A model generated the notes under the pieces. That model had not been told where the DNA came from, did no database searches, and was given only the letters and a program-made list of their open reading frames with translations. A stretch of 64,000 nt of DNA, from positions 77,443,995 through 77,507,994 of the forward strand of contig OX393555.1 of the NCBI GenBank assembly GCA_947650365.1, read 5' to 3'. The stretch comes from Chamaelirium japonicum. Taxonomy: Eukaryota > Streptophyta > Magnoliopsida > Liliales > Melanthiaceae. Made by a program: the position numbers and the translations under genes. Below, one piece after another: positions 31,018 through 43,086 of this stretch (the first letter of the stretch is position 1; each line of letters starts with the position of its first letter).

Positions 31018-33486
31018 ATGGCGAGGACAAAACATCAAGGTCAACCAGAAGGAAGTAATACTCAACAACAACCTCGTCCTGAGACTCGTTCAATGAGTCA
31101 AAGGCTCAACTTCGGATAGCCCCTTGCTGTCCCCGAGATGGGGGTTCGTTCAGGGAGTGGCAGATCTGTCGATCGACCTATCGCCCACCCCGCGCGACAG
31201 TCGATTGGGCAAATAACACCAGCTCCAGCTGAAGACCCTCCATCAACCTACCAAATTTTGGCGGTCGATTTCCAACTCCTCCAATTGGCAAAGCAAAACG
31301 CCACCCTCACCGCTGAGAGGGATGCTCTGAAGAAGGCAGCGTCTGAGGCTGGGATCGCTCTTCCTATCCCCTCTACAAGTGAGAGGGTCGATCTTCCTCG
31401 ACATTCGACTCACTCTGAGCAACGGAGGTCAATGGGTACTGCTGCCCTCGAGAGGATTCGACGTGATCCAACTCCCTCTGCTACCCCCTGGAAGCAGAGT
31501 GTTTGGGACCGTCTCGATGACGAGTCTTCCCAATCTTCTTCAGGCCGCAACTGCGACAAGAGGACACTTTCAAAGCTCAACATACCAAGGAAGCACCAAA
31601 TGAAAGGCGCTCCTTCAAAGAGCCGACTTTCCCCATCCATTCCACTTCAACGTGGACTTGGACCGGACCTTCGACACCGACTACAACCGGCAAATACTTC
31701 AACGCATGAGCAAGACCTTGCGATCTTGCCTCTTGACCCACCTATAGGTCGAGGACATGGTCGTAGGGACGGGTATTCCTCTGCCGGGCCTCTACATCGA
31801 AGCCTTTTCGAATCAACATTCCCGAAGGGATGGAGAACTCCTATCCTCCCCAAATTCAACTGCGTCCGAGGAGATCCTACTCTCCACATCCTCGTATTCA
31901 AGCAAGCTTTAACGCCGCACGAAGAAGAAAACAACGTGCTCTGCCGCACCTTCGCAGGAAGTCTCGATGAGCCGTCGCTCGACTGGTATCACAATCTCCG
32001 AGCTGGGTCCATCACCCAGTTCGATGTTTTGGCTAAACTCTTTGTGCAGCATTATCAGCTCAATCTAAAGCCCGAGAAGAAGCTGGACTCTCTCTATCGG
32101 CTAAGGATGGGTGCTGATGAGACTCTCCGAAGTTTCACTAAGAGGTTTCGCAACGAGCACGCTGCCCTCTCTGGAAGACATCTGGATGATGGAGCCATCA
32201 TGTTGGCTTTCCAGAACGCTCTCCGATTCGATCTACACATTTACAACGACTTCATCCGCAATCCCCCTCCTTCTCTGGGTGCAATGTTTGATCGAATCCA
32301 GAGGGAGATTGAGGTGGAAGACGATCAAGTCGCTCGGAAAGGGCGAGAAACTAAGAGAAGGCCTGCTGAAAGAGAAGCTCCTAAGTATGCTGCAAAGGCT
32401 CACAACGCTGAAGCAGCAGCCCCTCCGGCCAACAAAAGATCAAAGAATGATGGGCGTCGATCTCCGACGAAGACTACTTTCACTGAGTGGAATTTACCCG
32501 TCGAACAAATACTCGACCGCATTCAACACGACGTGTATCTACGGAGGCCCAATCCTCTTCAGCCAAACTCCAAATTCACAGCAGACAAAACAGTCTACTG
32601 CGAATTCCATCGAAGTCACGGCCACTCCACCGACCGGTGCTATCGGTTGAAGTTCCATCTTGAAGACTTGCTGCGAGAGGGCCACCTTCAAGAATTCGTC
32701 AGCAATGGGCACGATCAACGTCGAACCTCTGCAAAGGGGAAAGAAGTGTGTTGGATTCATCAAATCTCTTCCAACCCATCATCTCTCACCGTGAATGCCA
32801 ATATCTTTGGCATTCATGGATCACTGCACAACCAAGCAGTGACCGGGAAAGAAGTCGATCGGCAGATTCGGCGCATCTTCCATGTTCGATCTACTGCAAA
32901 TAAAGAAGATACCTGGATCGAGAAGCCCATCGAAGGTCTTGCTTGGCCGTCCATCGTCTTCAATGACACTGATCTTCAAGGAGTTCATACTCTACATCGA
33001 GACCCCCTGGTTTTGAAACTCATCATCGACGGAAGTACCGTCAATCGGATCCTCATCGACACTGGGAGTTCTATCGACATTATGTTCTCAGACTGCTTCA
33101 AACGTCTGGGACATAAATATCAAAGTCTCGACGTCGTCCCGACCGTGATCACTGGCTTCAACGGCGAACAAAGCATCACAGTGGGCGAATCGAGATTCAC
33201 TCTGGACCTCAACCGAGAGACTCGAGTCTCGGTGAGGTTTGCCATTGTCGAAGGGGTCTCCAGTTACAACGCCATCCTTGGGCGACCTTTCCTCCACCAG
33301 ATCAATGCTATCTCCTCCTCTTACCATCAACTACTTAAGTTTGCAACTGGAGAAGGCATCGTCTGCATTCGAGGTGATCAACAATCTAGAAGGTCTTGTG
33401 AGGCTGCTACGGCTAAGACAGATCGAAAGATCAACATTGCTCCTCCAAAGCGACCACGAGAAGAAGCTGGTCCCTCTTCCAAATAG
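31018..33486 (+). CDS. gag-protease polyprotein of element 2
   Basis: The likely original start is ATG 31018, but a TAG at 31117-31119 interrupts it; the open part starts at ATG 31138 and has 782 residues. A Retrotrans_gag domain (about residues 235-345: FPKGWRTPILPKF, LDEPSLDWYHNL, LVQHY-like) is followed by a CCHC-like CEFHRSHGHSTDRC (about 487) and an aspartic protease with ILIDTGSSIDIMF (about 640) and YNAILGRPFL (about 712). It forms the particle and cleaves the polyprotein. It ends in UAG at 33484-33486, in the same frame as RT, followed by CAA UCA, the leaky tobamovirus-type context. Whether that stop is programmed or a mutation cannot be told here. Confidence 0.85.
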
Positions 33487-33492
33487 CAATCA
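33484..33492 (+). promoter_or_regulatory. Candidate stop-codon readthrough site between gag-pro and pol
   Basis: TAG CAA TCA fits UAG-CARYYA, the 3' context that allows leaky termination in tobamoviruses. The frames on both sides are the same. Confidence 0.5.
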
Positions 33493-36400
33493 AAGGAGAT
33501 TCCGCTGACCGAACCTCCACCAATCGAATGGGAAGCATCACCTTCAATAGAAGAAATCATCCCGATCAACATAGGCAGCGGAGATCTCCCTCGACAAACT
33601 TTCATTGGTACCGGTCTTAGCGATGCAGAAGCGCAAGACATGGTATCCTTCCTCCAGTCCAATATCGACGTCTTCGCTTGGTGTTTCGAAGACATGCCTG
33701 GTATCAATCCAGATGACGCTTGCCATCGACTTGCGATCAAAGAAGAAATGAAGCCTGTCAAGCAAAAGCCACGCACCATCCGACCAGAGCTGCAAGTTGC
33801 TGTTCAAGAAGAAATCACCAAGCTACTCGCAGCAGGCTTCATCCGTGAAGTAGAGTATCCTACTTGGATCTCTAACATTGTTGCTGTTTCGAAGAAGAAT
33901 GGGAAAGTCAGAGTCTGCATCGACTTCACCAACCTCAACAAGGCTTGTCCCAAAGACCCATTTCCCATGCCAAGGATCGATAGACTCGTCGATGCCACAG
34001 CTGGCCACGAGCTATTGTCTTTCATGGATGGGTATTCTGGATATAATCAAATCCCGCTTCATCCGGATGATCAAGAGAAGACATGCTTCATGACTAGCCG
34101 AGGTCTCTACTGCTACAATGTAATGCCATTCGGTCTCAAAAATGCTGGATCTACCTATCAAAGGCTAGTCACCAAGATGTTCGAAGACCAGATCGGCCGC
34201 AATGTCGAAGTCTATGTAGACGATCTGCTTACTAAAAGCTCCAGTCGAAAGGGTCATCTGTCTGATCTGGCAGAAACCTTCCAAGTCCTTCGAAAGTATC
34301 GAATGAAACTCAATCCTGCCAAGTGCGCTTTCGGAGTTCAATCTGGCAAATTCCTGGGTCATCTTGTGACCAGGAGGGGCATTGAAGCCAATCCCGATCA
34401 AATTCGAGCTATCCTCGACATGCCATCACCTACCAATCGAAAGGAGGTGCAGCGACTCACTGGAAGACTTGCTGCCCTCAATCGGTTCATCTCAAAGTCT
34501 TCTGACAAATGTAAACCTCTCTTCGACAAACTACGGAAGGCGGATACTTCAGGGTGGAGTTCAACTTGCGAAGAAGCTTTTCAAAGCATCAAGAAATATC
34601 TGGTGCAAGCTCCTATCCTAACTGCTCCACTTCCATCAGAAGACTTGTGGCTCTATCTTGCCGTGACCGATCAAGCAATCAGCGCAGTCCTAGTTAGTAG
34701 AAGAGATGGCATCGAACATCCAGTCTATTACATAAGCCACACTCTTCTTCCAGCTGAGACTCGCTATTCAAAAACTGAGAAGGTTATCCTGGCCTTACTC
34801 ACTGCATCACGTCGTCTCCAACCGTACTTCGTTTCCCACCAGATCACTGTTGTTTCAGAGCACTCGCTCAAAGATATCATTGACAAAGCTGGTCGAGCTG
34901 GTCGAATGACCAAATGGGTGATCGAAATGAGCTCTCTGGGGATTCAGTTCGAATCTCGCACTTCTATCAAAGGTCAAGCTATTGCTGATTTTCTAGCTGA
35001 TTTTCCAGTTGAAGACCCCATAACTTGATATATCGACATGCGCTTGGAAGAGGAGGACAATACTCCGATCAACCTTGCAACAAAAATTGATCCAAATCTC
35101 GAAGCTACTACTGCAACTCCTCCATGGAAGCTTTATACTGATGGAGCTTCAAGTTCGATCGGTTCGGGAACTGGGATAGTCTTAATATCCCCTGAACTTG
35201 ATCATCTCCAGAAGGCCACTCTCCTTGGGTTTAATGCCACCAACAACGAAGCTGAATATGAAGCACTCATTTCCGGACTCGAAATGGCGGAATCTCTGGG
35301 GGTAGATCGAATCATCGTCTACAGCGATTCCTCATTGATCATAAGGCAAATCAATGGAGAGTACACAGCTCGAGAAGAAAGAATGCAACTCTACTTGGCC
35401 TTAGTACGACGTCTTCAACAACGTTTTACTGGCGCTGAATTCATTCAAATCTCCAGAGCAGAGAACCGAGAAGCAGATGCCTTAGCCAATGCTGCCTCAG
35501 TTCTTGGAGACTCACTCGGAGGAAGGCAAATACAGATCGATTATCAAGAAGTGCCCAAGACCACCCCCGATCAACAGATCCTTACTACTACAAAAGGATC
35601 TGGGGGTGGAGATCATCTTGAAGACTGGAGACGATCAATTTTCGACTTCTTCAAGCATGGCAAAATGCCGGAAGATCCAAATCAAGCCCGAAGAGTTCAA
35701 AGGAAGCTCCCATGCTACATTCTACAAGGAGAAGATCTATACTTCAAATCTCACAACGAAATGTTGCTCAAATGCCTTGGTCCCGAACAAACACAGGCAA
35801 TCCTGATTGATATCCACTCTGGAGCTTGTGGAAATCATTCGGAAGGAAGATCTCTTGAAGCCAAGACGAAGCTACAAGGGTACTACTGGCCAACAATGGC
35901 AAGGGATGCTCAACAAGTTATTCAAAGGTGCGAGCCTTGCCAACGGCACGCTCGAGCTATCCATCTCCCTGCAGATGAACTTCATCAATTATCAAGTCCC
36001 TGGCCTTTCCATCAATGGGGGTTAGATTTCCGGGTCCTTTCCCTCCAACTCCGAGCAAGAAGAAGTATCTATTGCTGGCCACTGATTACTTCACCAAGTG
36101 GGTTGAAGCTGTGCCCCTCTTCCGAGAGACTGACGATGAAGTGATCAAATTCATTCGGCACAACATCTTCTCAAGGTTCGGTACACCTCAAGTTCTCGTT
36201 GCTGACAATGGAGCTCAGTTTGACTCCGACAAATTCCGAGAGTTCTGTCTGAGCAACGGTATCAAGCTATTCTATTCAACTCCAAGATATCCTCAATGCA
36301 ATGGTCAAGCTGAAGCCTCAAATAGAGCTATACTTGGTATACTCAAGAAGAAACTCAATAACAAGAAAGGATTGTGGGAGCAAGTCCTACCTGAAGTTCT

Positions 36401-36860
36401 TTGGGGGTATCGCACAACTCCGAGAAGATCAACAGGGTTCTCACCCTTTCGCCTAGCATATGGATCGGAAGCAGTACTCCCAACAGAAAATATATCAAGT
36501 ACTTTGAAGACCAAAGCAGTTGAAGAAGGAATCAACGAAGAACTACGAATCAATGATCTAGACTTCTCAGAAGAACTACGAGATCAAGCCTCCCTTCGTA
36601 TGGCCAAGTACCAGCAGAAGATCAAAAGAGCCTACGATGAGAAAGTCTATAAGAGACAGTTCCCAGTGGGTAGCCTAGTTCTCAGAGCAGTTTTTTACAA
36701 TACTAAAGAACACAGCAGTGGGAAGCTTGCTCCCAACTGGGAAGGTCCATATATCATTGAATCAATAGGAGGCAAAGGTTCTTACAGACTGATCACACCA
36801 GAAGGAGATAGATTGCCTCGAGCTTGGAATTCTAGACACCTCAAGATGTTCTATCCATGA
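33487..36860 (+). pseudogene. pol of element 2: RT, RNase H, archaeal-type RNase H, integrase
   Basis: RT (33740-34420) has FIREVEYPTWIS, VCIDFTNLNKACPKD and the YVDD catalytic box near 34213. The first RNase H is at about 34640-34990. A second, archaeal-type RNase H (35125-35510) has WKLYTDGASSS, NNEAEYEALISGLE, SDSSLII and the final NREADALANAAS. Integrase has an H-H-C-C part (35810-35950) and D-D-E residues in ATDYFTKW, VADNGAQFD and CNGQAEASN, ending HLKMFYP at 36860. A TGA at 35026-35028 interrupts the same frame, and a one-base shift occurs near 36030 between QWGLDF and GPFPP. Confidence 0.9.
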
Positions 36861-36977
36861 TGTAAATTCTGTGATAAATAAAGTTCTCTTTCAAGTATTC
36901 AAATGTGCCAGTGTTCAGCTTTACAATTCAAGTTCTGAAGCAGTTTTCAAGTTATCCATATTCAAATTACCAAGTCT

Positions 36978-37290
36978 TTTAACAAGTTTGGGTGTTAGAG
37001 TTGCGACTCAACCCCTTACTATCAAATGTTAAAAACTGACCATATTCAAATTACCAGGTCTTTTAACAAGTTTGGGTGTTAGAGTTGCGACTCAACCCCT
37101 TACTAGCAAATGTTAAAAACTGACCATATTCAAGTTACCCAGTCTTTTAACAAGTTTGGGTGTTAGAGTTGCGACTCAACCCCTTACTGCCATATGTTAA
37201 AATGACCTTCAACTTTCAAAATTCAATTTCAATCAAATTCCATATCGTCTAACAGGTTTGGGTGTTTAAGTTGCAACTCAACCCCTCACA
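36978..37290. repeat. About 84-bp tandem repeat after pol of element 2
   Basis: AACAAGTTTGGGTGTTAGAG recurs at about 36981, 37065 and 37149, with a diverged copy at 37251. It lies between the end of pol and the end of the opposite-strand gene, where transcripts converge. Confidence 0.9.
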
Positions 37291-37491
37291 TTCAAGTGTT
37301 TGTACCTATTCAACACTCCAATGCCATTCGGGACACAACATTCAAGCACAACATTCAAAGGCATTCAACGAGACATTCAATCTTCAAACATCAAAGATTT
37401 CTATTATTATCAAAATTTGTCAAGTACAGGAGTAAGCTGTTACATATCGAGAGTTTACAAGTTCAAACGACAAAAAAGAAGATAGAAGATC

Positions 37492-40312
37492 TCAAGGCTT
37501 GGCCACACTTTGCGCGCGCGACTTCTCTCCCTCAGATCCAGCACGAGCTTTGCTCGCCACTGAGGCCTTGGAAGATCGGACGCTAGCTGCATGGATCCTG
37601 AGTGCTTCCGCCGCCTTCTCAGCTGTTTCCTTGTAACTCTTGCACTCAGACAACGTATGCTCCAACGCCTTCTTGGAAGTCTCCTCTTTGGCAGTAAAAG
37701 CAGCGTGTTGAGCAGCAAGTTGATTTTTCAGCTCCTTGATCTCGTTGGCGCGACCACAGGACACGTCCTCAACCTTGACGATCCGATTCTTCAAGGACTC
37801 GAGTTCGTGACTCTGCGCCTCGCAACGGTCCTACAGCCCCTTGATCTCCAGCTTCCCCTTGCGAAGATCCTCAATCTTGGCCTTGAGAGAGGTCTTCTTC
37901 GAAGTCAAGAGCTCCCTCAGCCTCTCTCTCTCCTCGCTCACAGCCTTCAGTTCAGCTGTCAAACGAGACACCTCAGAGGCGGCCTCTCGTTCTCCTGCCT
38001 TCCTGGAGAGCTTGCTTGCAATTCTCAAACAGGCTCCAGTCTGCAGATGGACAAAGAGTTAGAATTATCTCAAAGACACAATTCGAATAATTGATCGAGC
38101 ATATGCACATACCACTATATCTAGTCGATCGAAGGCTTCTTCAAAAGTAGCTTCTGGAAGATTGCAGAGCTTCCGAATCACGCTAGTAGGGTGGTTGATG
38201 TCAACATCACCCAAACTCTTCATCTTCGGAGTCGAGCCAGCAGGCGTACCTGCAATCGACAAAAATTCAAAGTGTTAGAATATTTTCGAGTTTCAACGGC
38301 AAGGCAATCAAGTGAAGTTAGTACAAATACCTGAAGCCTCGACCTGAGGAGCTTTTCCCTTCCCGCGGTCGGAGCTCTTACCCTTGGGGGTCGATTTCTC
38401 CTTGCTGGGGGTTGGCTCTGGCAAAGGATGAGGAATAGCATCACCCACCCGGCTTCCTCTCTCCAAGTGAACAGGAGATGGAACATCTCGAGGAGGTGAT
38501 GCTCCCCCTTCGTCTTCTTGCCCACTCGAGGAGGTGAGCCCTGCCACCATAGCAGCAACTTCCTTCGCCAGAGATCGTGAAGGGAGTGGGGGTTATTCAA
38601 CCTCCACACCCCCACTTGTTGTCGCCCCTTCGAGACGGGTGACATCGGGAGGTATTTGATCGAGAGGTGTGGGGTTGCTTCCAACCCCACCACTCCCCGA
38701 TAACTTAATCTTGAAGCGCAGAGGGTTCTTTCTCAGCTCCCCAAAGTTGTAGGTAGGAATCACTTTAGGGCCATCGCCCGTTGCGTCCATTACCCCCTCC
38801 ATCTTACGAGCCTTTGCCTCGTCTATACGGATCGGCTGCGAATCTTCATCAGCGCCACCAATGGGGGTGGGAGGAATTTCTTCCTCGCCACCCCCATGTC
38901 TTTGACTACCATCAATAGGGGTGGGAGGAATCTCTTCCTCACCACCCCCATCATCATCTTCATCTTCATCATCACCATCTCCATTTCCTTCGCCGCTGCC
39001 GCTGCCATCACCATCTTCTCCGTCTTCTTCCCCATCGCTGCCTGTGACATCCTCCTCATCTCCGCCCTCCTCCTCCCTCTCTACCTCCTCTTCTTCATCT
39101 TCATCCTTCTTTTTCTCCTCATCCTCCTCCTGTTTGATGGGGATTTTTCTCTTCTTCTTCGCCGGGCCCTTTGGAATTACCAGCTTCTCCTCCGAGGGCA
39201 AGCTGCGCCTGGCTCCATAAACTTTTTTCTCAAATCGAAGCTTTCTAACAATTTTTCCAGACTGAGGGTCCTCCTCATAGTCTGAGTAGATAACTTCATT
39301 ATCTTCATAGCGAAGCTTCGATCGATGGAGAAGGTTGGCCTTGCCATGCTGAACCGGGCAGTTCGAGAACTGCTTCCAAGATCGAGTCCCACAGGTCAAC
39401 TCCAGAAAGAGATTATCAACAGCCCCCACCTGCTCCGGAGGCCACACAAGAGCTCCTCCTGCACAGAACATGTCTGTCTCTTCCTGTACCTTGTACCGAG
39501 GAACCTCAGGAACTGACATTGGAGTCCAGGCACCAGACACCGACAGCGGCCAGTCCGTGTAGAGTTTGTCGGAACCAATGGTATCGATGATCGGGCGGAG
39601 GGCAGAGACACCCGTCAAATAATAGAATGGGCTATCTTTCCTCCAGGCCCATCGGTAGTGGTAGAAGAAATATCCAAACTCTATCCTAGCTTCTTCACCA
39701 TCGGGAAGGCTGGAATAGCATTCCCTCAGCTCCTCCTGGAAGTCCGACTCTACGCGACAGAAAGCATAGATGATCCTCCAGGAGTTTCCAGTCACCTGCC
39801 CGGGACAGAGACCAGAAATGTTCAATAACCTCGCAGCGAAGGGAGGCAGTGGAAGGCGCAGTCCGCAGTTGAGCTGGCCGATCGTGACGATAGTTCCCAT
39901 CACTTGCTCCTTGCTCGCGTACGAGACAAAGATTATCCGCCTGTCAATACCAAAAGCTGACAGAATTCCCGGAAGCGCTGGCCGGTCCTTCCCCTCAGTA
40001 AAACATGCTAGCAGCTTCTGCAGTTTCTCCCTCTTCACGTCTGTGAGTTTGCCACCCATGTTATACCCAAATTCTGGCTCCACCGATAGAGGTAGCTGAG
40101 GGTGGAGGACAAACTTTGCCTTGGGGATCTGCTCTGGCCTTGACGGTGCAGAAGCGAATCCCACTCCTTGGTGCCTCTTGCCCAGTTGGCCAAGCTCTAT
40201 CAATTCGGCCTTGCCTTTACCACGGCCTTGGAGACAGTTGTTTCCTCAACAACTTCCTTCCCCTTTCTCTTAGAAGGAACAACACTCTTCTTCAAACTGC
40301 CCGAAGACGCCA
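37492..40312 (-). pseudogene. Antisense spliced gene of element 2 (Transposase_28 domain, acidic region, coiled coil)
   Basis: Reads against the element. ATG 40312 opens a Lys/Ser-rich start; a frameshift near 40220 leads into the long frame ending 38593. The domain at about residues 30-220 of that frame has LSAFGIDRRIIFVSYAS, LCPGQVTGNSWRIIYAF and FYYLTGVSALRPII, the Transposase_28 ('putative gypsy type transposon') pattern. A very acidic Glu/Asp/Gly run follows (39140-38930). Introns at 38330-38250 (81 bp, GTATTT...TTGCAG) and 38112-38041 (72 bp, GTATGT...CTGCAG) join exons in matching phases (1 and 0). The last exon is a coiled coil to 37492. In-frame stops at 38593-38595 and 37831-37833. 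A GTATATAAG box lies about 110 bp upstream of the ATG. Function unknown. Confidence 0.8.
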
Positions 40313-40414
40313 TTTGACCGATCGAAAGGAAATGAAGAACAAAAGAGGGGAAGCAAAGAGTCTGGACTTCGAAAAATTTCTGAAAGCGTGAGGCAAAAAT
40401 GACAGCCAGTAAAA

Positions 40415-40424
40415 ACTTATATAC
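40415..40424 (-). promoter_or_regulatory. TATA box of the antisense gene of element 2
   Basis: The minus strand reads GTATATAAGT about 110 bp before ATG 40312. It suggests the antisense gene has its own promoter. Confidence 0.6.
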
Positions 40425-40769
40425 CCAGTGTAAAAAAGGTACGCAAATCGAAAAGACACGTGTCTTCTCCATATCAAATCGCGTGTTTTTGTAGGTACAC
40501 GTGGCATCCATCCGTAGCAAGCGCAAAACCAGGCGAACAGTCGCGACCAGACGAAACGTCAGAAAACCGGTCCAAGCAAGCAACCGGTCCAAGCAAGCAA
40601 CCGGTCCGAGTGAGCCGGACCGCCGGTTCAGAGAAACCATTCAAGACAGACCAAAGATGCAAAAGCAAAAAAAAAAAAAATTTTGAACTCCATCGATATT
40701 CAAGACTTTGCCAAAGATCAAAGAAAGAGAACAAGCTATACCACTTCCTCGAAGATACAGGTTCAAAAC

Positions 40770-41780
40770 TTTGGCTTGATCGGCTGATTTTAACCGATCG
40801 GTCAAAATTGACTGATCGGCCAAAATCAACCAATCGGTCGATTTTCTACTGGATCTGGCAAAAAACTAAGGTTTTTTGCCGATCACCCAAACCTTGACCG
40901 GCTGATTTTAGCCGATCGGTCAAACTTGACTGATCGGCCAAAATCAACCGATCGGTCGATTTTCTACTGGATCTGGCAAAAAACTAAGGTTTTTTGCCGA
41001 TCACCCAAACCTTGACCGGCTGATTTTAGCCGATCGGTCAAACTTGACTGATCGGCCAAAATCAACCGATCGGTCGATTTTCTACTGGATCTGGCAAAAA
41101 ACTTAGGTTTTTTGCCGATCACCCAAACCTTGACCGGCTGATTTTAGCCGATCGGTCAAACTTGACTGATCGGCCAAAATCAACCGATCGGTCGATTTTC
41201 TATTGGATCTGGCAAAAAACTTAGGTATTTTGCCGATCACCCAAACCTTGACCGGCTGATTTTAGCCGATCAGCCAAACTTGACTGATCGGCCAAAATCA
41301 ACCGATCGGTCGATTTTCTACTGGATCTGGCAAAAAACTAAGGTTTTTTGCCGATCACCCAAACCTCGACCGGCTGATTTTAGCCGATCGGTCAAACTTG
41401 ACTGATCGGCCAAAATCAACCGATCGGTCGATTTTCTACTTGATCTGGCAAAAAACTTAGGTTTTTTGCCGATCACCCAAACCTTGACCGGCTGATTTTA
41501 GCCGATCAGTCAAACTTGACTGATCGGCCAAAATCAACCGATGGGTCGATTTTCTATTTTGATCTGGCAAAAAACTTAGGTTTTTTATCGATCACCCAAA
41601 CCTTGACCGGCTGATTTTAGCCGATCGGTCAAACTTGACTGATCGGCCAAAATCAACCGATCGGTCGATTTTCTACTGGATCGGTCAAAAAACCATGTCT
41701 TTTGACCGATCACCCAATCCTTGACCGGTTGAATTTGACCGATCGGTCAAAATTGACCGATCAGTCCTTTTTATACTAAT
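40770..41780. repeat. 118-bp tandem repeat rich in CCGATCGG palindromes
   Basis: TTGACCGGCTGATTTTAGCC recurs at about 118-bp spacing from 40893 to 41603, eight or more units including diverged ends. Each unit has several CCGATCGG or TGATCGGCCA motifs and GGTTTTTTGCCGATCACCC. It lies upstream of the antisense gene and just before the polypurine tract. Confidence 0.9.
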
Positions 41781-41872
41781 ATTTCGACAAGTTCCTTCGT
41801 GTCTTTTGTGACAGGGGGTTGCAGTTTTTTGCACCAAATCCAAGTCAGCCAGAACGAACTCTAGCTAACTTG

Positions 41873-41883
41873 GAGGGGGTAAC
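41873..41883 (+). promoter_or_regulatory. Polypurine tract of element 2
   Basis: GGAGGGGGTAAC-type tract directly before the 3' LTR start at 41884. Confidence 0.85.
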
Positions 41884-42658
41884 TGTGGGTGCAAATTTTG
41901 GCAGAAGTCTACCGGCTACCACGGGACCCATCGGCCCTGCCTAGTGGGCCCACAAGGACCACCACGGGACCCACCGGCCCTGCCTGGTGGGCCCACGAAG
42001 ACTACTTCGGGACCCACCGGCCCTGCCTGGTGGACCCACGAGGACCACCACGGGACCCACCGGCCCTGCCTGGTGGGCCCACGAGGACTATCGCGGGACC
42101 CACCGACCCCGCTTGGTGGGACCGAGAGCCTACGGAATCCCCCAGAAGACGGTAGCGGGGCCCACCAGATTTACCTGGAGGATCCCCAGAGGCTGCAGAA
42201 ACCGCCATTTACCACCAGAGAATCCTATAAATAGCAGAGCCTTCGAATGTAAAAGGATCGAAATCTAAGATCCCAGAATTTCTGATTTCCACTCTGAGAT
42301 TTGATTTTCAGAACCAGAGCTCTGGAATTTCTATCTTCTCACCCTTCACCTCTACTTGATCATCTTCTTGTCTTTGAAGAGATCAAAGAGACTTCAGTAG
42401 CACTCGGCCTGTCGAGGTTACTTCGAGAAAAGTGTTAGTGAATTCGGGTTGCACCCTATAGCACGGAGACGTAGGCTTCGGCTGAACTCCGAGATTACTT
42501 CTCGTGTCAAACACTCTCTCTGATTGCATCTCTATATATACATATCAAAAGCTGCAACGTCCATCACCAGATCGACCAACGATCTTCGAAGTCTATATCA
42601 ACTTCAATTGACTGGTGCTGCGAAGGTCTTCGGGTCGGCACGAAGATTTTCCCCCACA
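41884..42658 (+). repeat. 3' LTR of element 2
   Basis: Same length (775 bp) as the 5' LTR with about 14 substitutions by eye, several of them C/T or G/A changes. TATAAATA at 42226-42233. Confidence 0.95.
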
Positions 42659-42663
42659 GTAGT
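42659..42663. repeat. Target site duplication GTAGT of element 2, right copy
   Basis: Matches 30082-30086. Confidence 0.95.
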
Positions 42664-43086
42664 TGCCCCTACCTCACGATGCCAAAAGGTATTCCCAGTT
42701 GGCACCCAATGCTTCTGATGTTGCATAGCAGGGATCCCTTGCTTCTTCCAATTGGAGGCGATCTTGGGGTGAGCCAAACAAACGTCCTTATTGTGGTCAA
42801 AAGATTGGCATGCTCGACAACGAGTCAGCTTCCAATCATATTCAACTTTTTGTATAGAGAGGAGAATGCCCGCAGTGGTCCGTGCCTCCACTTCGTCACG
42901 AAGAGCCTTCTCTACATTAACCTCCACACAAATCCTGACGTAGTTCATCCTCCCACCGACTTTGTGCGCAACTGCAGCTGCCGTAGGGGTGTCCATCCCA
43001 ATATAAGTGCCTAGAACACTCCCCATCCTGCTCAGGGTGTCAAAGGACCAATGCTTATCCGATAGATTAGGGAATCTGACCCACAA
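42664..43086 (-). pseudogene. LINE ORF1, N-terminal part with zinc knuckle
   Basis: Contains MWVRFPNLSDKHWS, then RICVEVNVEKAL, then a CCHC knuckle C-x2-C-x4-H-x4-C (CRACQSFDHNKDVC). This DUF4283 plus zf-CCHC_4 layout is typical of ORF1 proteins of plant L1 LINEs, which bind element RNA. The true N-terminus is missing because the LINE is 5'-truncated at 43091. The frame stops at the element-2 insertion and continues at 30086. Confidence 0.8.

Larger units (their letters stand above)
30087..42658 (+). mobile_element. Complete Tat-type Ty3/gypsy element 2 (12.6 kb)
   Basis: Two LTRs of 775 bp (30087-30861 and 41884-42658), both TGTGGGTGC...CCCCCACA, with GTAGT on both sides. Between them are a primer-binding site, gag-protease, RT, two RNase H domains, integrase, an 84-bp repeat array, an antisense spliced gene, a 118-bp repeat array and a polypurine tract. 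By eye the LTRs differ at about 14 positions (near 2 percent), so insertion is fairly recent. It sits inside LINE ORF1. Pol has a TGA, a frameshift and other lesions, so this copy is not autonomous now. Confidence 0.95.

Noticed and set aside
38896-39285. Plus-strand frames of 99-129 codons, one Ser/Pro-rich, one hydrophobic
   Set aside because: Antisense shadows of the acidic Glu/Asp run in the antisense gene of element 2.
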